From DATDFB01 sp035276475 (GTDB lineage Bacteria > Acidobacteriota > Thermoanaerobaculia > Gp7-AA8), in contig DATELQ010000016.1 of NCBI GenBank assembly GCA_035276475.1, positions 46,443-110,442 of the forward strand: 64,000 nucleotides of DNA. Reading direction: 5' to 3'. The notes below the pieces were generated by a model that saw only the letters and a program-made list of their open reading frames with translations, did not search any database and was not told the origin of the DNA. Shown piece after piece: positions 61,271 to 64,000 of the stretch (its first letter is position 1; each line of letters starts with the position of its first letter). The translations under genes and the position numbers were made by a program.

Positions 61271-62278
61271 ATGACGGAATTGCCCTCGGCTGAATCGCCC
61301 GCCGTCTCTCCGGACCGTCTCGTCGTCCAGGCGGTGATGAAGACGGACGTCGGCCTGGTCCGCTCGGAGAACCAGGACTTCGGCACGTACACCACGCCCG
61401 CCGAAGAGCGCGCGAGCCATCCGGGCGGGCGGCTCTTCGTCGTCGCCGACGGCATGGGCGGCCACCGCGGCGGCGCCACGGCCTCGCGTCTCGCCGGCGA
61501 GACGGTGAAGGCGCAGTACCTCGGCAGCGAGGACGGGAACATCGGCAACGCGCTGCGCGACGCGCTCGTACGCGCCAACGCCCGGATCTTCACCGAGGCG
61601 CAGGCCAACCCCGAGCTGCGCGGCATGGGGACGACAACGTCAGCGCTCGTCGTGCGCAACAACAACGCCTGGTTCGCGCACGTCGGCGACTCGCGCATCT
61701 ATCTGATCCGCGACGGCGCGATCAAACAACTGACCGAGGACCACTCGCTCGTCGCGTCGATGGTGCGCGAAGGATTGCTGACGTCGAGCGAGGCCGAGAA
61801 CCATCCGCGCCGCAACGTCCTGCAGCGCTCCATGGGCGTCGGCGAGGACGTCGAAGTCGACGTCAGCGGCCCCTTCGCGGTGCAGGACGGCGACATCTTC
61901 ATCCTCTGCAGCGACGGGCTGCACGGCGTGGTCAAGGAGCACGAGATCCTCGAAGTGGCGACGTCGATGGCCCTCGAGGCGGCGGCGAACGAGTTCGTGC
62001 GCCGCGCGCTCGACCGCGGCGCCCCCGACAACGTCACCGTCATCGTGGCGCGCATCGCCAAGCCCGACGAGCTCACCGACGACACCGTCATCGACCGCTC
62101 CCGGCAGACGACGCAGAAAGTCGCCGTCGCGCCCGAGGAGTCGGCCCTCGACGAAACGCAGCCGCTCGAAACGTTGCCGGAGCCCGACCTCGAACAGACG
62201 ACGCGCGTGCGCCCCCCCGAGCCGCCCCGCCGCAAGGGCCTTTTCAAGTGGCTGTTCGGGGACCCGACCGCTCGCTGA
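61271..62278 (+). CDS. PP2C-type Ser/Thr protein phosphatase
   Basis: A 335-residue protein with the PP2C metal motifs: GLVRSENQDFG, VVADGMGGHRGG, AHVGDSRIYLIR, LCSDGLHGVV and GAPDNVTVIV. A disordered C-terminal tail of about 80 residues ends in a small basic/hydrophobic patch (KGLFKWLFG). It removes phosphate from FHA-read Thr sites. It lies in the FHA cluster, so it likely opposes an unseen Ser/Thr kinase. Confidence 0.94.
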   Translation: MTELPSAESPAVSPDRLVVQAVMKTDVGLVRSENQDFGTYTTPAEERASHPGGRLFVVADGMGGHRGGATASRLAGETVKAQYLGSEDGNIGNALRDALVRANARIFTEAQANPELRGMGTTTSALVVRNNNAWFAHVGDSRIYLIRDGAIKQLTEDHSLVASMVREGLLTSSEAENHPRRNVLQRSMGVGEDVEVDVSGPFAVQDGDIFILCSDGLHGVVKEHEILEVATSMALEAAANEFVRRALDRGAPDNVTVIVARIAKPDELTDDTVIDRSRQTTQKVAVAPEESALDETQPLETLPEPDLEQTTRVRPPEPPRRKGLFKWLFGDPTAR

Positions 62279-62280
62279 TC

Positions 62281-63819
62281 ATGTCTCCCCGGGCCCGCCT
62301 CGTCGTCGCTGCACTCCTTCTCGCCGCGTGCCGCCACGGCGACGACGCCAAGCTCGACGACGTCTCGAAAATGACCTATGGCGTGAAGCCGTCGGTCGTG
62401 CGGATCAATGCCCTGGCGACGGCGCAGTTCCGCACCGACGCAGGCATCGTGAACACCGGCGCCGGCAGCTCCGGCAGCGGTTTCATCATCCATCCCGATG
62501 GCCTCATCCTGACGAGCGGCCACGTCGTGGCCATCACGCGCGATCCCGCGGCGCTGGAGCGCGAGCTGCGGCGCAACGGCGCGAAGGCCGCGCTACTGAA
62601 GCGCTACTCCGTCGAGGAGCTCCGCCTTGCCTATCGGGAGCAGCGGCTGGAGCAGATGATCGCAGCCGTCGCATCGACGGGATCGCTCGACAACGTCGTT
62701 GTCGTCAACGACGTCGATCTCTCCAACGGCACGAAGGTGGCGTTCCGGATCGAGCTCTACTCGCCCGCGCTGAGCGAGCGCGGAGCGGACCTGGCGCTGC
62801 TCCGGATTGACCGCAAGAACCTCCCGGTCCTCCCCCTCGGCGACTCCGAGCACGTGCGCGTCGGCGAGAGCATCTGGACCTTCGGCTATCCCGAGGTGGC
62901 CAGCACCGGCGACGACGTCATCGGCGCCTGGCTCTCTCGCGACACCGACCTCGAGGCCACCGTGAATCCCGGCAGCATCACCGCCATCAAGCGCGACGTC
63001 ATCGGCACGCCGGTGTTCCAGTCGAACGTGGCCATCTACCGCGGTAACTCCGGCGGCCCGGCGGTGAACCGCGACGGCGAAGCGATCGGCATCTCCACGT
63101 GGGGCCATCGCGACGCCGAGATCAAGTTCCTCGTGCCGGTCAACGTGGCGAAGAACTTTCTCGCCACGGCGAAAGTGCCGCTCAACGTCGACAGCGATTT
63201 CAGCCGCCACTACCGCGCCGCGCTCGAAGCGGCGGGCGACGGGCAGTGGCCGCAGGCGAGCGCGGAGCTCGCGGCGGCGTCGCGCTTCTTTCCCGGGTCG
63301 CCCGATCTGCTGCGCTTCCGCGCCGACACCGACCGCGCGCTCAAAGCGATGCCGCTGTGGCGGCAGCATCCGGTGGCGAGCGGCGCGCTCGTCGTCGCGC
63401 TCCTCGGCGCCGGCATCGCCGTGTTGATTCCGGTCACGCGCCGCCGCCCGCCGAAGGAGCTCGCCGTGGCCACGACCTCGGAGACGATGATCTCGCCGAC
63501 GAGCGGCGGCACCGCCGCGGTCCTCGGCAAGTTCACGATCCTCAACGGCGCCCGCGCCGGCGAGCGCCTCGGCCTCGGCGGCTCCGGCATCCGCATCGGG
63601 CGCGAATCGGCGATTTGTGAGATCGTATTGGAAAATCCGAAGGTCTCGAGGCTCCACGCCGAGGTCGTCTCGATCGACGGAAAGGTCCTCCTCATCGATC
63701 GCAACTCCTCGAACGGGACCTACGTCAACGACCAGAAGATCGACAAGCGGTACCTCAAAGATGGCGACATCATCTACTTCGGCGGCCGCAACGCCGTCGC
63801 GGTTGCATTCCATGCGTGA
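62281..63819 (+). CDS. HtrA-like lipoprotein protease with cytoplasmic FHA domain
   Basis: A 512-residue protein. Lipobox LLAAC at the N-terminus. The trypsin-like domain has His in LTSGHVV, Asp in ADLALLRID and Ser257 in GNSGGPAV. A TPR-like helical part precedes a membrane helix (ALVVALLGAGIAVLIPV), and the C-terminal FHA domain has IRIGRESAICEIVL, SRLHAEVV and SSNGTYVND. FHA readers are cytoplasmic, so a single crossing would place the protease outside and the FHA inside. It starts 2 bp after the PP2C stop and is co-transcribed with it. Confidence 0.9.
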   Translation: MSPRARLVVAALLLAACRHGDDAKLDDVSKMTYGVKPSVVRINALATAQFRTDAGIVNTGAGSSGSGFIIHPDGLILTSGHVVAITRDPAALERELRRNGAKAALLKRYSVEELRLAYREQRLEQMIAAVASTGSLDNVVVVNDVDLSNGTKVAFRIELYSPALSERGADLALLRIDRKNLPVLPLGDSEHVRVGESIWTFGYPEVASTGDDVIGAWLSRDTDLEATVNPGSITAIKRDVIGTPVFQSNVAIYRGNSGGPAVNRDGEAIGISTWGHRDAEIKFLVPVNVAKNFLATAKVPLNVDSDFSRHYRAALEAAGDGQWPQASAELAAASRFFPGSPDLLRFRADTDRALKAMPLWRQHPVASGALVVALLGAGIAVLIPVTRRRPPKELAVATTSETMISPTSGGTAAVLGKFTILNGARAGERLGLGGSGIRIGRESAICEIVLENPKVSRLHAEVVSIDGKVLLIDRNSSNGTYVNDQKIDKRYLKDGDIIYFGGRNAVAVAFHA

Positions 63820-63827
63820 GGCGGAAC

Positions 63828-64000
63828 GTGGCTGACAAGCGGTGTGAGAACGGGCATTTCATCGACGAGTCGTGGGACCTCTGTCCGTACTGTCCGATCG
63901 ACGAGGCGGAGCAGGAAGTCCCGGTCGTGCGGCCGACGCGCTTCGGCGGCGCCGAGGCGGCCGAGCCGCCGCCGCGCAGGCCCGTCGCCGTGCCTCCTCC
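63828..64000 (+). CDS. Zinc-ribbon protein (partial, runs off the right edge)
   Basis: Starts with GTG 63828 (MADKRCENGHFIDESWDLCPYCP). GAGG lies just upstream. The cysteines C-x-N-G-H...CPYC form a zinc ribbon, and a Pro-rich linker begins before the window ends. Proteins with this start usually carry an FHA or kinase-associated domain, which fits the cluster, but the rest is not visible. Confidence 0.75.
   Translation, partial: MADKRCENGHFIDESWDLCPYCPIDEAEQEVPVVRPTRFGGAEAAEPPPRRPVAVPP

Overview
The window is high-GC bacterial chromosome with densely packed genes, many ATGA-type overlaps and frequent GTG/TTG starts. A VWFA-type secreted protein of the kind called an acidobacterial domain, many FHA/PilZ/zinc-ribbon regulators, flotillin-NfeD, a split LigD pair and a VLCAD-like acyl-CoA dehydrogenase together suggest Acidobacteriota. 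That is an inference from gene content; there is no rRNA in the window.

Layout. 1-4.4 kb: a DUF2975/HTH pair, a secreted alpha/beta hydrolase and a LytS/LytTR-type two-component pair. 4.66-9.0 kb: an island bounded by two copies of tRNA-Gln(CUG) in a 94-bp direct repeat, whose only clear gene is a DUF4062-NACHT-HEAT protein (candidate anti-phage STAND ATPase). 9.1-16 kb: CoA-transferase, HAD phosphatase, two PilZ proteins flanking a GAF histidine kinase, and a lytic transglycosylase. 16-20 kb: a minus-strand run of HTH regulator, NfeD-like protein, flotillin, signal peptidase I and a rhodanese whose reading frame is crossed by a UGA that looks like selenocysteine. 20-25 kb: a tandem-repeat block, GTP cyclohydrolase I, an acyl-CoA dehydrogenase behind a strong promoter with a FadR/TetR-like operator, and an M49-like lipoprotein. 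25-32 kb: FHA protein, a Wzm/Wzt-type polysaccharide exporter, a glycosyltransferase, an amidohydrolase and an M1 peptidase. 32-40 kb: MBL hydrolase, Lhr helicase, Nei-type glycosylase, a Doc-like protein and a hemerythrin. 40-51 kb: M15-like peptidase, VWA protein, NHEJ-type ligase and primase-polymerase, a spermidine-synthase-like membrane protein and UvrA. 51.3-54.7 kb: a CHAT protease gene between 34-bp direct repeats. 54.9-56.7 kb: cutA and mtgA. 56.6-58.35 kb: an insert bounded by duplicated mtgA 3' ends that carries a SocA/Panacea-like gene and a proteasome-like Ntn-hydrolase gene. 58.5-64 kb: a second signal peptidase I and an FHA-cyclase / PP2C / FHA-protease signalling cluster.

The strongest leads are (i) the candidate selenocysteine rhodanese at 16047-16559, supported by continuing homology after the UGA, a SECIS-like hairpin and a terminator placed after the second stop; and (ii) three accessory cassettes (NACHT, CHAT, Panacea-like + Ntn-hydrolase). 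Each holds one or two genes of defence or proteolysis type, each is bounded by direct repeats, and none contains a visible recombinase. Two of them sit at 3' ends of housekeeping genes (mtgA, cutA) and one at a tRNA gene.
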